From CALBPI01 sp045110335 (GTDB taxonomy: Bacteria > Pseudomonadota > Gammaproteobacteria > Steroidobacterales > Woeseiaceae): a stretch of DNA of 64,000 bases. The stretch's first letter is position 1. Every line of letters starts with the position of its first letter. This document shows positions 26,681 to 34,280 of this stretch, piece after piece. The notes beneath the pieces were generated by a model. That model did no database searches, had not been told where the DNA came from, and saw nothing but the letters and a program-made list of their open reading frames with translations. The stretch is from NCBI GenBank assembly GCA_045110335.1, contig JBGCGB010000001.1, forward strand, positions 157,803 through 221,802, read 5' to 3'. A program made the position numbers and the translations under genes.

Positions 26681-27398
26681 CCAATTGTTCCAATACCTTT
26701 AGTAGGTAAGTGACCGATTGACCAACACTGAAGCGCTTTTTCGTATTCGTTGCATTAAACGGCGCGCTCAGGTCAGTGTCGACCGTGCCCGGGTGCAATG
26801 CAACGACCCGAATTTTCCGATGTGTCCGCTTCAGTTCGATCGACAGCGTTTTGGTTAACATATTCTGTGCTGCTTTGGCCGCCCTGTAGGCGTACCAACC
26901 ACCTAAGCGGTTGTCGCTGATACTGCCAACGCGTGCAGAGAGCGTCGCAAAAATGCAGTCGTCTCTGCGCGGCATCAGCGCCGTCAAATGTTTGGCCAAT
27001 AGCACAGGCCCAATACTATTGACCGCAAAACTGCGCTGAATATTACCGGGATCAACATCTTTTAAACGTCGTTCAGGTTGCAGGTCGGAACCGGCATGGA
27101 GTAGTCCGGCCGTGTTGATGATCCAATGCAAGTGTTTGGTTTGGCGAGCCAGCGAGGCGGCCATGGCTTCGATACTGGCTTCATCGGCGATGTCGCATGC
27201 GATGGGCACCAATCGTTTCGGATGTTGCTCGATGAGTGAGACGAGCTTGGCACTATCGTTTGGGCGCCGGGCGGCGCAAAAGACTTTATTCACGTCGGAG
27301 CGCTTTGCGAGCGCCTCAACAAATCCGGCGCCGATGCCGCGGCTGGCACCGATGATGAGCACCGAGAAGCTGCCTTCGTGTTCTGTATCGGTGATCAT
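26625..27398 (-). CDS. Short-chain dehydrogenase/reductase (SDR)
   Basis: A 257-residue classical-type SDR. The NAD(P)-binding motif is GASRGIGAGF near residues 17-26, the NTAG-type segment is WIINTAGLLH, and the catalytic Tyr-Lys pair lies in GGWYAYRAAKAAQNM with the Ser in ATLSARVGSI. LHPGTVDTDLSAPF is the usual PG motif after the active site. It is a cytoplasmic oxidoreductase; the substrate is unknown. It follows the epoxide-hydrolase-like gene by 39 bp and overlaps the start of the DUF547 gene. Confidence 0.92.
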   Translation of the reverse strand: MITDTEHEGSFSVLIIGASRGIGAGFVEALAKRSDVNKVFCAARRPNDSAKLVSLIEQHPKRLVPIACDIADEASIEAMAASLARQTKHLHWIINTAGLLHAGSDLQPERRLKDVDPGNIQRSFAVNSIGPVLLAKHLTALMPRRDDCIFATLSARVGSISDNRLGGWYAYRAAKAAQNMLTKTLSIELKRTHRKIRVVALHPGTVDTDLSAPFNATNTKKRFSVGQSVTYLLKVLEQLDEQDNGKFFAWDGQEIAW

Positions 27399-27437
27399 AT
27401 TAATGTATTCGTCAGCATATTACGGACAGATGCAAGG

Positions 27438-28424
27438 CTAAGCACCGGCCGGGAAGCGCTGTGTTAACCAGTCCAGCATCAGTTGATTGACGGTTTTCGG
27501 ATGCTCTTGCTGGGTCCAATGCCCACAGCGATCGATAACATGAACTTCAAGGTCATCGACGTACTGCTTCATGTTCTCGATGTGCTCTGGTGCGATCAAT
27601 ACATCATCATTGGCGCCAATAAACAGTGTCGGAACGGTGACTCGTTGAGCCACGTTCTCGGTCAATGCCCAATTGCGACTCCAATTTCGGTACCAGTTGA
27701 TGGGCGGCGTAAAGCCGCTTTGCCGAAAAGCATCGACGAACACCTGTAAGTCCACATCATCTAACAGTGGTGTCCCAGGCAGTTCGGTCTTCTGCATTTC
27801 CCGTAACATACTGAATGGCTGTCGATCGTGCGCGCTTGTGGCATTGAAGGCAGCTCGGGTTGCTGGTAGGCGCCGGTACATTGCGCGCAGAAACTTTTCT
27901 GGGTCCGCATCGAACGTTCGATCGGCGATGTCGCTGTCCTGAAAATTAATGATATAGAAATCGTCACCGAGCATTTCGCGTGTCATGACCATCGGATCTA
28001 CCGCGCGGCGCGGTGCGAACGGGATGTTGAGCGTGATCAATCCGCGCATACGTTCAGGTTTGAGCAACGCCATCTGCCAAAGCAACAAGGCGCCCCAGTC
28101 GTGTCCGACAAACAAGGCGTCGTCGAGCTGCCAATGGTCAAGGAGTCCGCAAAGATCATCGGCCAGCGTGAATACGTCGTAGTCGGTGACTTGCGGCGGG
28201 CAGCTGCTGGCGGCATAACCCCGCTGATTGGGCGCAACGGCGTGATAGCCCGCATCGGCGAGCGCCGGTAACTGGTGACGCCAGGAATAGGCGATTTCCG
28301 GGAATCCATGGCAAAGAATGATGGTGTCACCGACTCCTTGTTCATGGACGGAGAGTTGGATGCCATTGGTGGCAATCGACTTCGGTTTCGGAAAATTGAT
28401 CATGCCCCAGTATCCCATGCCCAA
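27438..28424 (-). CDS. Alpha/beta hydrolase, epoxide-hydrolase-like
   Basis: A 328-residue alpha/beta hydrolase. The oxyanion HGFPE motif and the nucleophile elbow VGHDWGALL (Asp nucleophile in HDWG) are those of soluble epoxide hydrolases and haloalkane dehalogenase relatives. A cap domain with a likely ring-opening Tyr covers the middle, PTLFIGANDDVLI carries the acid residue, and DRCGHWTQQEHP holds the catalytic His. It hydrolyses epoxides to diols or a similar substrate. An ATG 21 bp inside (MINFPKPKS) may be the real start. First gene of the leftward cluster, divergent from the ileS leader. Confidence 0.88.
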   Translation of the reverse strand: MGMGYWGMINFPKPKSIATNGIQLSVHEQGVGDTIILCHGFPEIAYSWRHQLPALADAGYHAVAPNQRGYAASSCPPQVTDYDVFTLADDLCGLLDHWQLDDALFVGHDWGALLLWQMALLKPERMRGLITLNIPFAPRRAVDPMVMTREMLGDDFYIINFQDSDIADRTFDADPEKFLRAMYRRLPATRAAFNATSAHDRQPFSMLREMQKTELPGTPLLDDVDLQVFVDAFRQSGFTPPINWYRNWSRNWALTENVAQRVTVPTLFIGANDDVLIAPEHIENMKQYVDDLEVHVIDRCGHWTQQEHPKTVNQLMLDWLTQRFPAGA

Positions 28425-28427
28425 CCG

Positions 28428-28457
28428 TTGATCCCAAGGATGTCAGACGATCAAAAT
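28428..28457 (+). promoter_or_regulatory. Candidate promoter of the ileS T-box leader
   Basis: TTGATC (28428-28433) and CAAAAT (28452-28457) are separated by 18 bp and are reasonable -35 and -10 elements. A transcript starting near 28463 would include the whole T-box structure. The match to consensus is modest. Confidence 0.35.
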
Positions 28458-28462
28458 GCTAG

Positions 28463-28780
28463 GAAGGTTGCGTCCGGGCAATCACGCCGATTAGACTTGG
28501 CCTACGCAGTGATAGGGTCGAGTAGCAGGCTAGCGTGTTAGTGAGCGAGCGAGGACTGGTGGAAGCCTCGCAACACACGTCTGTGAATATCCCCCTGGAG
28601 CGGTACCCCGAAGATCCACCGAACGGCGGATTGTGTAAGCGGTAACGATTGGCCGGCGAAAGCGGCATCGGGTCAACCTGGGTTGACTCATCAAGGCAGC
28701 ATTGCGTGAGCTTGCTGTGAAACCGGGTGGTAACGCGTATGAACGCCCCGGACGCTTTGAATAGTGTCCGGGGCTTTTTT
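28463..28780 (+). promoter_or_regulatory. T-box riboswitch (tRNA-Ile-sensing leader of ileS)
   Basis: A complete transcriptional T-box. Stem I has the 5' specifier-loop AGTA (28521-28524) opposite GAAT-ATC on the 3' side, with the isoleucine specifier ATC at 28589-28591. The distal loop GGACTGGTGGAAGCC (28553-28567) matches the conserved GGNUGGUGNAANCC pattern and is closed by GCGAGG/CCTCGC. Stem II/III-region hairpins follow (28670-28689, 28698-28717). In the antiterminator, CCGGG (28723-28727) pairs with CCCGG (28747-28751), the 7-nt bulge TGGTAAC (28728-28734) follows, and GCG (28735-28737) pairs with CGC (28744-28746). Bulge bases TGGT complement the ACCA end of tRNA-Ile. Uncharged tRNA-Ile should stabilise this fold and block the overlapping terminator, switching ileS on. 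One bulge base departs from the consensus UGGNACC. Confidence 0.93.
28744..28780 (+). terminator. Regulated intrinsic terminator of the T-box leader
   Basis: GCCCCGGAC (28745-28753) and GTCCGGGGC (28766-28774) form a perfect 9-bp stem, extendable by a G-U and a C-G pair, followed by six T. Its 5' arm is the same DNA used by the 3' arm of the antiterminator, so the two folds exclude each other. It lies 35 bp before the ileS start. Confidence 0.95.
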
Positions 28781-28815
28781 GTTTCGGCGCGGGACTAAAC
28801 GAGAGTGAAGACAAC

Positions 28816-31800
28816 ATGACATTCAAACCGGTAACCGGTCGCTATGATGGCCCCCAACTTGAACAGAAAGTGCTCGAGTATTGGCGGGATCAGGAGATTT
28901 TTGCACGCAGTCTTGAGCAGACCAAAGACAAGCCGCGCTTTAGTTTTAACGAAGGGCCGCCTACGGCCAACGGCAAGCCGGGTATTCATCACGTGCTTGC
29001 GCGTACATTCAAAGATGTGTTTCCCCGCTACAAGACGATGCAGGGTTTCCATGTGCCACGAAAAGCCGGCTGGGACACGCATGGCTTACCGGTCGAGCAT
29101 GAAGTTGAAAAGTCGCTCGGCATTTTTGATAAAAAAGAGATTGAAGAGAAGGTCGGCATCGAGGAGTTCACGAAACGTTGCCGCGACTCCGTGATGCGCT
29201 ACATCGGCGATTGGGAAAAGATGACAGAACGGATGGGCTTTTGGGTCAATCTGGATGAGGCGTACTACACACTAAACAACGACTACATTGAGTCGGTTTG
29301 GCACCTACTGTCGCAGATTTGGGATAAAGACCTGATCTATCGCGGTTATAAAGTTGTGCCGTATGACCCGCGAATTGGCGCCACGCTGTCTTCACATGAG
29401 CTCGCGCAAGGTTACAAAGAAGTCGAGGATCCATCGATTTTTGTGCGTTTCACGTTGGCCGATTCGCCGGATACGCACTTCTTGGTTTGGACCACGACGC
29501 CATGGACATTGCCATCTAATCTTGCGCTCGCGGTGCATGAGGACATTGATTACGACTACATCACGCATGGCGACGAGATATTGATTGTCGCCAGTGCGTT
29601 GCGCGAACGTGTCATGGGCGACCGCGAGCACCGGGTTCAGAAAACCGTTAAAGGCGCATCGCTGGTCGGGCAACAGTATCGGCAATTGTTCGATTACCTG
29701 AGTGTTGATGAAGATGTGCCGGCCTTCCAGGTTTTTCATGCGGACTTTGTTAGCGTTGAAGACGGTACCGGCATTGTTCATACCGCGCCGGCTTATGGCG
29801 TCGATGATTTGGCGCTTGGTCAGAAACACGGTCTGCCGGTGATGCATGGCGTCGGTCTCGACGGCAATTTTGTCGACGCCGTAACGCCTGTTGCGGGTTT
29901 GTTCTTCAAAGACGCCGACCCAGTCTTGATCAAATTGCTTAAAGAGCGCGGCATCATGTTCCGCAACGAGCGCTACCTGCATAATTATCCGTTCGGTTGG
30001 CGAACCGGCGATCCGATTATCTACTATGCCAAAAACGCCTGGTACATCCGTACGACTGATTTTAAAGACCGCATGGTCGAGTTGAATCAGGGTATCAACT
30101 GGGTACCAGAGACAATCCGCGAAGGTAGGTTTGGCAATTGGCTTGAGAACAACGTTGACTGGGCGCTTTCCCGGGAACGTTTCTGGGGTACGCCGTTGCC
30201 GGTCTGGACCACGGAAGAAGGCGATTATCACTGCGTGAGTTCTGTCGCTGAACTGAGTGAACTCTGCGGTCGATCAATGACAGACCTCGATCTTCACCGA
30301 CCAGCGGTGGATGAAGTGACGTTCGAGAAAGACGGCAAGCTATGGCGCCGCGTGCCCGAAGTGATCGATTGCTGGTTTGATTCGGGTGCGATGTCTTATG
30401 CGCAGTGGCATTACCCGTTTGAGAACAAGGCGGAGTTCGATGCCCACTTTCCGGCCGACTACATCTGCGAAGCGATCGATCAAACGCGCGGCTGGTTCTA
30501 TACGCTGCATGCGATTTCGACCTTGGTGTCGGATGACATCGCTTACAAGAATGTGATTTGCCTGAGCCACATCGTCGATGGCGAAGGTAAGAAGATGTCG
30601 AAGTCGAAGGGCAATATCCTGAATCCTTACGATGTGTTCGACAAGGTAGGCGCTGACGCGTTGCGTTGGTATTTCCTGGCACGCGTTGCGCCAGATGTAC
30701 AGAAACGTATCTCTGTTGATATCGTTGCCGATGTCGCGAGTTCGTTCGTGAATACCCTTTGGAATACCTATTCTTTCTTCGTGCTTTACGCGCGCCTGGA
30801 CGATGTCGATTTCTTGACGCGGACAGCGGTTGCGGATCGTCCGGAGATCGACCGATGGGCGATGGCGTTGCTTGCCGAAACGACCACGACGGTCACCGAT
30901 GCGCTGGAGCGTTTCGATGCCCAGGCAGCAGGCGTTGCTATTGAGTCGTTTGTTGATCAACTATCGAACTGGTACGTACGACGAAATCGCCGTCGCTTCT
31001 GGAAGTCGGATGATCCTGCAGATAAAGCGGCGGCTTATCACACGTTGTACGAATGCCTTAGCGAAATCACGTTGCTGATGGCGCCGTTCGTGCCGTTCAT
31101 CGCGGAAAATCTGTACCAAAATCTGATCCGTTCGGTCGATTCGACAGCGGTGGATAGCGTACACATGGCGAACTGGCCGGCAGTCCAAACGGAAACCCTA
31201 AATGCACCATTGCTCGAAGAGATTGAAGTCGTTCAGAAGGTGGTTGGATTAGGCCGCGCTGCGCGCTCGCAAAGCGGTGTTCGAACACGCCAGCCTTTGG
31301 GTCGACTCCTGGTGCGAGCGCCTAGCGAAGCGGCGATTGCTGCGGTGATGTCACATGCCCAGCAAATTCGTGAAGAACTCAATATCAAAGAAATCGAGGC
31401 CGTTGCCCGTGATGCGAGTCTGATTGAGTATCGGATCAAGCCAAATTTGCCGGTTGTGGGCAAGAAGTACGGCAAGCAGGTACCGCTGATTCGACAAGTA
31501 TTGGCCGAAGCGGACGGTGATGCGATCGCATCGGCTGTTGCCGCAGGTGATGCTTTCGACATCGAGGTCAGCGGGAATACGCTGACACTGTCAGAGGAAG
31601 ACGTCCTGATTGAAAGCGCTTCGGCATCAGGTTACTCCTGTGCTGAGGATGTCGGTTATCTTGTCGGTCTGGATACCGGATTAACCGACGAATTGCGATT
31701 GGAAGGTCTGGCACGTGAACTAATTCGTACGGTTCAGGAAGCCCGAAAACAAGCGGATTTGGAGGTTTCTGACCGTATAAGGCTTGGCATTGAGGGTGGC

Positions 31801-31950
31801 GCACCGGTGGCAGCTGCATTAGCGGAGTATCAATCCTTGATCATGTCCGAGACATTAGCAACGGATTGGCAAGTGGGCCAAACATCGCCTTTCAAAGCTG
31901 AAGGTAGTCTTGAAGATGCGCGATGGGTGATCGAAATCAGTCTTGCTTAA
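28816..31950 (+). CDS. ileS: Isoleucyl-tRNA synthetase, type 2 (eukaryote-like)
   Basis: Charges tRNA-Ile with isoleucine in the cytoplasm. The class I ATP site is seen as GPPTANGKPGIHHVLAR (HIGH-type site near 56-60) and K593-M-S-K-S597. The CP1 editing domain lies at about 190-390 (LVWTTTPWTLPSNLAL), and the anticodon-binding domain is SNWYVRRNRRRFWKSDD. The sequence GWDTHGLPVEHEVEKSLG and the lack of a C-terminal CxxC zinc finger mark the type 2 enzyme, related to eukaryotic and many Gram-positive or Bacteroidetes forms, and often less sensitive to mupirocin. Most gammaproteobacteria use type 1. Together with the T-box leader this suggests acquisition by transfer. No lspA or ribF neighbour, unlike typical proteobacterial ileS. 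Confidence 0.96.
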   Translation: MTFKPVTGRYDGPQLEQKVLEYWRDQEIFARSLEQTKDKPRFSFNEGPPTANGKPGIHHVLARTFKDVFPRYKTMQGFHVPRKAGWDTHGLPVEHEVEKSLGIFDKKEIEEKVGIEEFTKRCRDSVMRYIGDWEKMTERMGFWVNLDEAYYTLNNDYIESVWHLLSQIWDKDLIYRGYKVVPYDPRIGATLSSHELAQGYKEVEDPSIFVRFTLADSPDTHFLVWTTTPWTLPSNLALAVHEDIDYDYITHGDEILIVASALRERVMGDREHRVQKTVKGASLVGQQYRQLFDYLSVDEDVPAFQVFHADFVSVEDGTGIVHTAPAYGVDDLALGQKHGLPVMHGVGLDGNFVDAVTPVAGLFFKDADPVLIKLLKERGIMFRNERYLHNYPFGWRTGDPIIYYAKNAWYIRTTDFKDRMVELNQGINWVPETIREGRFGNWLENNVDWALSRERFWGTPLPVWTTEEGDYHCVSSVAELSELCGRSMTDLDLHRPAVDEVTFEKDGKLWRRVPEVIDCWFDSGAMSYAQWHYPFENKAEFDAHFPADYICEAIDQTRGWFYTLHAISTLVSDDIAYKNVICLSHIVDGEGKKMSKSKGNILNPYDVFDKVGADALRWYFLARVAPDVQKRISVDIVADVASSFVNTLWNTYSFFVLYARLDDVDFLTRTAVADRPEIDRWAMALLAETTTTVTDALERFDAQAAGVAIESFVDQLSNWYVRRNRRRFWKSDDPADKAAAYHTLYECLSEITLLMAPFVPFIAENLYQNLIRSVDSTAVDSVHMANWPAVQTETLNAPLLEEIEVVQKVVGLGRAARSQSGVRTRQPLGRLLVRAPSEAAIAAVMSHAQQIREELNIKEIEAVARDASLIEYRIKPNLPVVGKKYGKQVPLIRQVLAEADGDAIASAVAAGDAFDIEVSGNTLTLSEEDVLIESASASGYSCAEDVGYLVGLDTGLTDELRLEGLARELIRTVQEARKQADLEVSDRIRLGIEGGAPVAAALAEYQSLIMSETLATDWQVGQTSPFKAEGSLEDARWVIEISLA

Positions 31951-31959
31951 AGGTGTGAC

Positions 31960-31989
31960 TTGCTTTGCAGCCGGTTCGTTTGCTATAAA
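31960..31989 (+). promoter_or_regulatory. Candidate promoter before the small unknown gene
   Basis: TTGCTT (31960-31965) and TATAAA (31984-31989) are separated by 18 bp, directly after the ileS stop. It would start a transcript carrying the long hairpin leader of the next gene independently of ileS. Confidence 0.4.
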
Positions 31990-32016
31990 AGTTTTGTCGA
32001 AGGGATTTTGACATTT

Positions 32017-32050
32017 ACGCCGCGTTCCTGGGGGGTCTGGGACGCGGCGT
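32017..32050 (+). promoter_or_regulatory. Long GC-rich hairpin downstream of ileS
   Basis: ACGCCGCGTTCC (32017-32028) pairs with GGGACGCGGCGT (32039-32050) over 12 bp with one G-U, around a 10-nt G-rich loop. It is followed by TATTCA rather than a T tract, so it is a poor intrinsic terminator. It may protect the ileS mRNA 3' end or form the 5' leader of the next gene. Confidence 0.4.
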
Positions 32051-32100
32051 TATTCACTCAAGGACATTCATACAGTTCATTCCGTGGGGAGAAGGCAGCC

Positions 32101-32481
32101 ATGTCTGTCCTAAGAAACGCATTGCATGCCGCCTTGTTGGTGCTGACAGGGCCCGAAAATGCTAAATGCCGGCTACGTAGCGCTTGGCTAAACCATCTCA
32201 GCGAGCTTCCTATTGATGAAATGCCAGATGGTATACGTGAGTCCTATCAAGCGATTCGCGACGGCTTAACCGCACAGGTCCCCGTAAATAATGAGCATCC
32301 GGCAGAAGCCACCATTCGCAAGATGTCCCCGGTTCAGGCGGCGCGCTGGAATCAGGATATTGCAAAGCTCTATTTGAACCTGCTAGCGGATGACGTGCCT
32401 GTGCAGCTGCGGCTGGTTGAAACCGCCGATGTTGAAGAGCCTGCGACAGAAACGGTTCCGGATTTCCTCGTTCGACATTAG
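32101..32481 (+). CDS. Small protein of unknown function
   Basis: A 126-residue protein. The ATG at this position is preferred over an earlier in-frame one because GGAGAAGG lies 7-8 bp upstream and because the upstream extension would translate through the strong hairpin. The sequence (SVLRNALHAALLVLTGPENA at the N-terminus, then a charged helical middle and an acidic tail) shows no recognised domain. The first 17 residues could form an amphipathic helix or weak membrane anchor. No homology is assigned. Confidence 0.55.
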   Translation: MSVLRNALHAALLVLTGPENAKCRLRSAWLNHLSELPIDEMPDGIRESYQAIRDGLTAQVPVNNEHPAEATIRKMSPVQAARWNQDIAKLYLNLLADDVPVQLRLVETADVEEPATETVPDFLVRH

Positions 32482-32579
32482 CGCTCGGCGACTGACTCCC
32501 TAACGCAACCGGAATACGCTCCCGCAGTCAGGGTCGCGTATGTCACAATATGTCTCCCTTGTGAATCCGGCCAAAGCTC

Positions 32580-34277
32580 ATGAAAGCACCTTTTTCTGTC
32601 GCCCACCGTTTGTTGATGTTCTGCTGTCTGTTCTCGTTGGCGGCTTGCCAGCAGCGTGATACCACTGATGACCAGAATGCTGACGCACCAGCGCCGGCCG
32701 TGGTTCATGATGTCGCGAGTGACTTTGATGTAGAACGGCGAATTCTCGATTATGCACCGGTGACGCTTACGGCAGATCTTTCGGTGCTCACTGATGACGA
32801 GCGCCGCATGGTTGGTTTATTGATAGAAGCCGGCTCGATCATGGACGACTTGTTTTGGCGTCAGGCTTTCCGCGACAATTATGCGTCATGGTTAGATCGC
32901 CTGCCGAGCCCAGCTGCCCGGCGGTTGGCGCAAATCAACTATGGTCCCTGGGATCGGCTGGCAGACAACACCCCATTCCTAACGGGTATTCCGGCAAAGC
33001 CTGCCGGCGCGAACCTATATCCGGCTGACATGACCAAGGCCGAGTTCGAGGCTGCCGAATTTGACGATCAACGTGGTTTGTACTCGTTGGTTCGACGTGA
33101 CGACGAAGGTGAGCTAGTTGCCGTGCCCTATCACGAAGCTTTTGCAACCCAGTTGGACAAAGCGGCCGGTTTACTTCGCGATGCGGCAAAGCTTACTGAC
33201 GATGCTGACTTTAGGTCTTATCTAACCTTGCGCGCAGATGCTTTTCTGAGCGGCGAGTATCGTGATAGTGATCTTGCCTGGATGAACAGCAAGACGAGTC
33301 TGGTTGACGTCGTCATTGGTCCGATAGAAACCTATGAAGACCAACTGTTTGGTTATCGCGCCGCGTTCGAAGCCTATGTGCTGATCAAGGATGCTGCTTG
33401 GAGTGAGCGACTAGCGCGTTTTTCTGCTTTCTTGCCTGAACTGCAGCGTGGCTTACCGGTCGATGAAGCTTACAAGGCGGAGATGCCCGGAACCGACTCC
33501 GATCTCAACGCCTATGATGTTGTTTACTACGCTGGCGACAGCAACGCAGGGTCGAAAACGATTGCGATCAATCTACCCAATGACGAAACGGTTCAGTTGG
33601 AGAAAGGTACGCGCCGTCTTCAACTCAAGAATGCGATGCGAGCAAAATTCGATGAGATCCTGTTACCGATTAGTGAAGTACTGATCGCCGAAGATCAGCG
33701 TCAACACATTACCTTCGATGCGTTTTTCGCTAACACGATGTTCCATGAGGTCGCGCACGGCCTTGGCATCAAGAATACGCTCGATGGTTCCGGGACCGTA
33801 CGTGAAGCATTGAAAGATGTGTCGAGTAGTATCGAAGAAGGCAAGGCAGATATTCTGGGTCTATACATGATTACGCGCTTGCATGAGGCGGGCGAGTTAC
33901 CCGATTCCGACCTGAAAGATAACTATGTGACGTTTATGGCCAGTGTGTTTCGGTCCATTCGGTTCGGCGCTTCAAGCGCCCATGGCAAAGCGAATATGGT
34001 GCGCCTCAACTTCTTTATGGAGCAGGGGGCATTGGTTCGCGACGAGACGACGGGCGTGTATCGTGTCGACTTTGAAAAGATGACGGTAGCCATGAATGCG
34101 TTGGCCTCCAAGCTACTCGTGCTGCAGGGTGATGGTGACTACGAAGGTGCTACGGCGCTGACGCAAAAACGGGGCGTGATTGGTGATCAGCTGCAAGCCG
34201 ATCTTGATCGTTTGGCCAGTGCCGGCATTCCGGTCGATATCGTCTTTAAGCAGGGTGCCACGGTGCTCGGGCTATAA
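32580..34277 (+). CDS. M49-like (dipeptidyl-peptidase III family) zinc hydrolase lipoprotein
   Basis: A 565-residue protein with a lipoprotein signal (HRLLMFCCLFSLAACQQ, lipobox LAAC). The zinc motif is H389-E-V-A-H393 in NTMFHEVAHGLGIKN, and a second acidic motif SIEEGKADILGLYM lies about 30 residues later, the arrangement seen in DPP III and in the C-terminal half of plant Nudix-3-type proteins. Classic DPP III has the longer HEXXGH motif; this is the five-residue form. It probably acts as a peptidase or related hydrolase anchored on the periplasmic side of a membrane. It converges with the Bcr/CflA exporter gene, with 3 bp between stops. Confidence 0.78.
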   Translation: MKAPFSVAHRLLMFCCLFSLAACQQRDTTDDQNADAPAPAVVHDVASDFDVERRILDYAPVTLTADLSVLTDDERRMVGLLIEAGSIMDDLFWRQAFRDNYASWLDRLPSPAARRLAQINYGPWDRLADNTPFLTGIPAKPAGANLYPADMTKAEFEAAEFDDQRGLYSLVRRDDEGELVAVPYHEAFATQLDKAAGLLRDAAKLTDDADFRSYLTLRADAFLSGEYRDSDLAWMNSKTSLVDVVIGPIETYEDQLFGYRAAFEAYVLIKDAAWSERLARFSAFLPELQRGLPVDEAYKAEMPGTDSDLNAYDVVYYAGDSNAGSKTIAINLPNDETVQLEKGTRRLQLKNAMRAKFDEILLPISEVLIAEDQRQHITFDAFFANTMFHEVAHGLGIKNTLDGSGTVREALKDVSSSIEEGKADILGLYMITRLHEAGELPDSDLKDNYVTFMASVFRSIRFGASSAHGKANMVRLNFFMEQGALVRDETTGVYRVDFEKMTVAMNALASKLLVLQGDGDYEGATALTQKRGVIGDQLQADLDRLASAGIPVDIVFKQGATVLGL

Positions 34278-34280
34278 GGC

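Noticed and set aside
28459..28826. Several overlapping minus-strand open frames across the ileS leader
   Set aside because: They lie over the T-box structure, have no ribosome sites and resemble no protein; the RNA fold explains the sequence.
31960..32100. Longer N-terminus for the small gene after ileS
   Set aside because: The extension has no ribosome site, crosses a 12-bp hairpin, and a strong GGAGAAGG site precedes the inner ATG.
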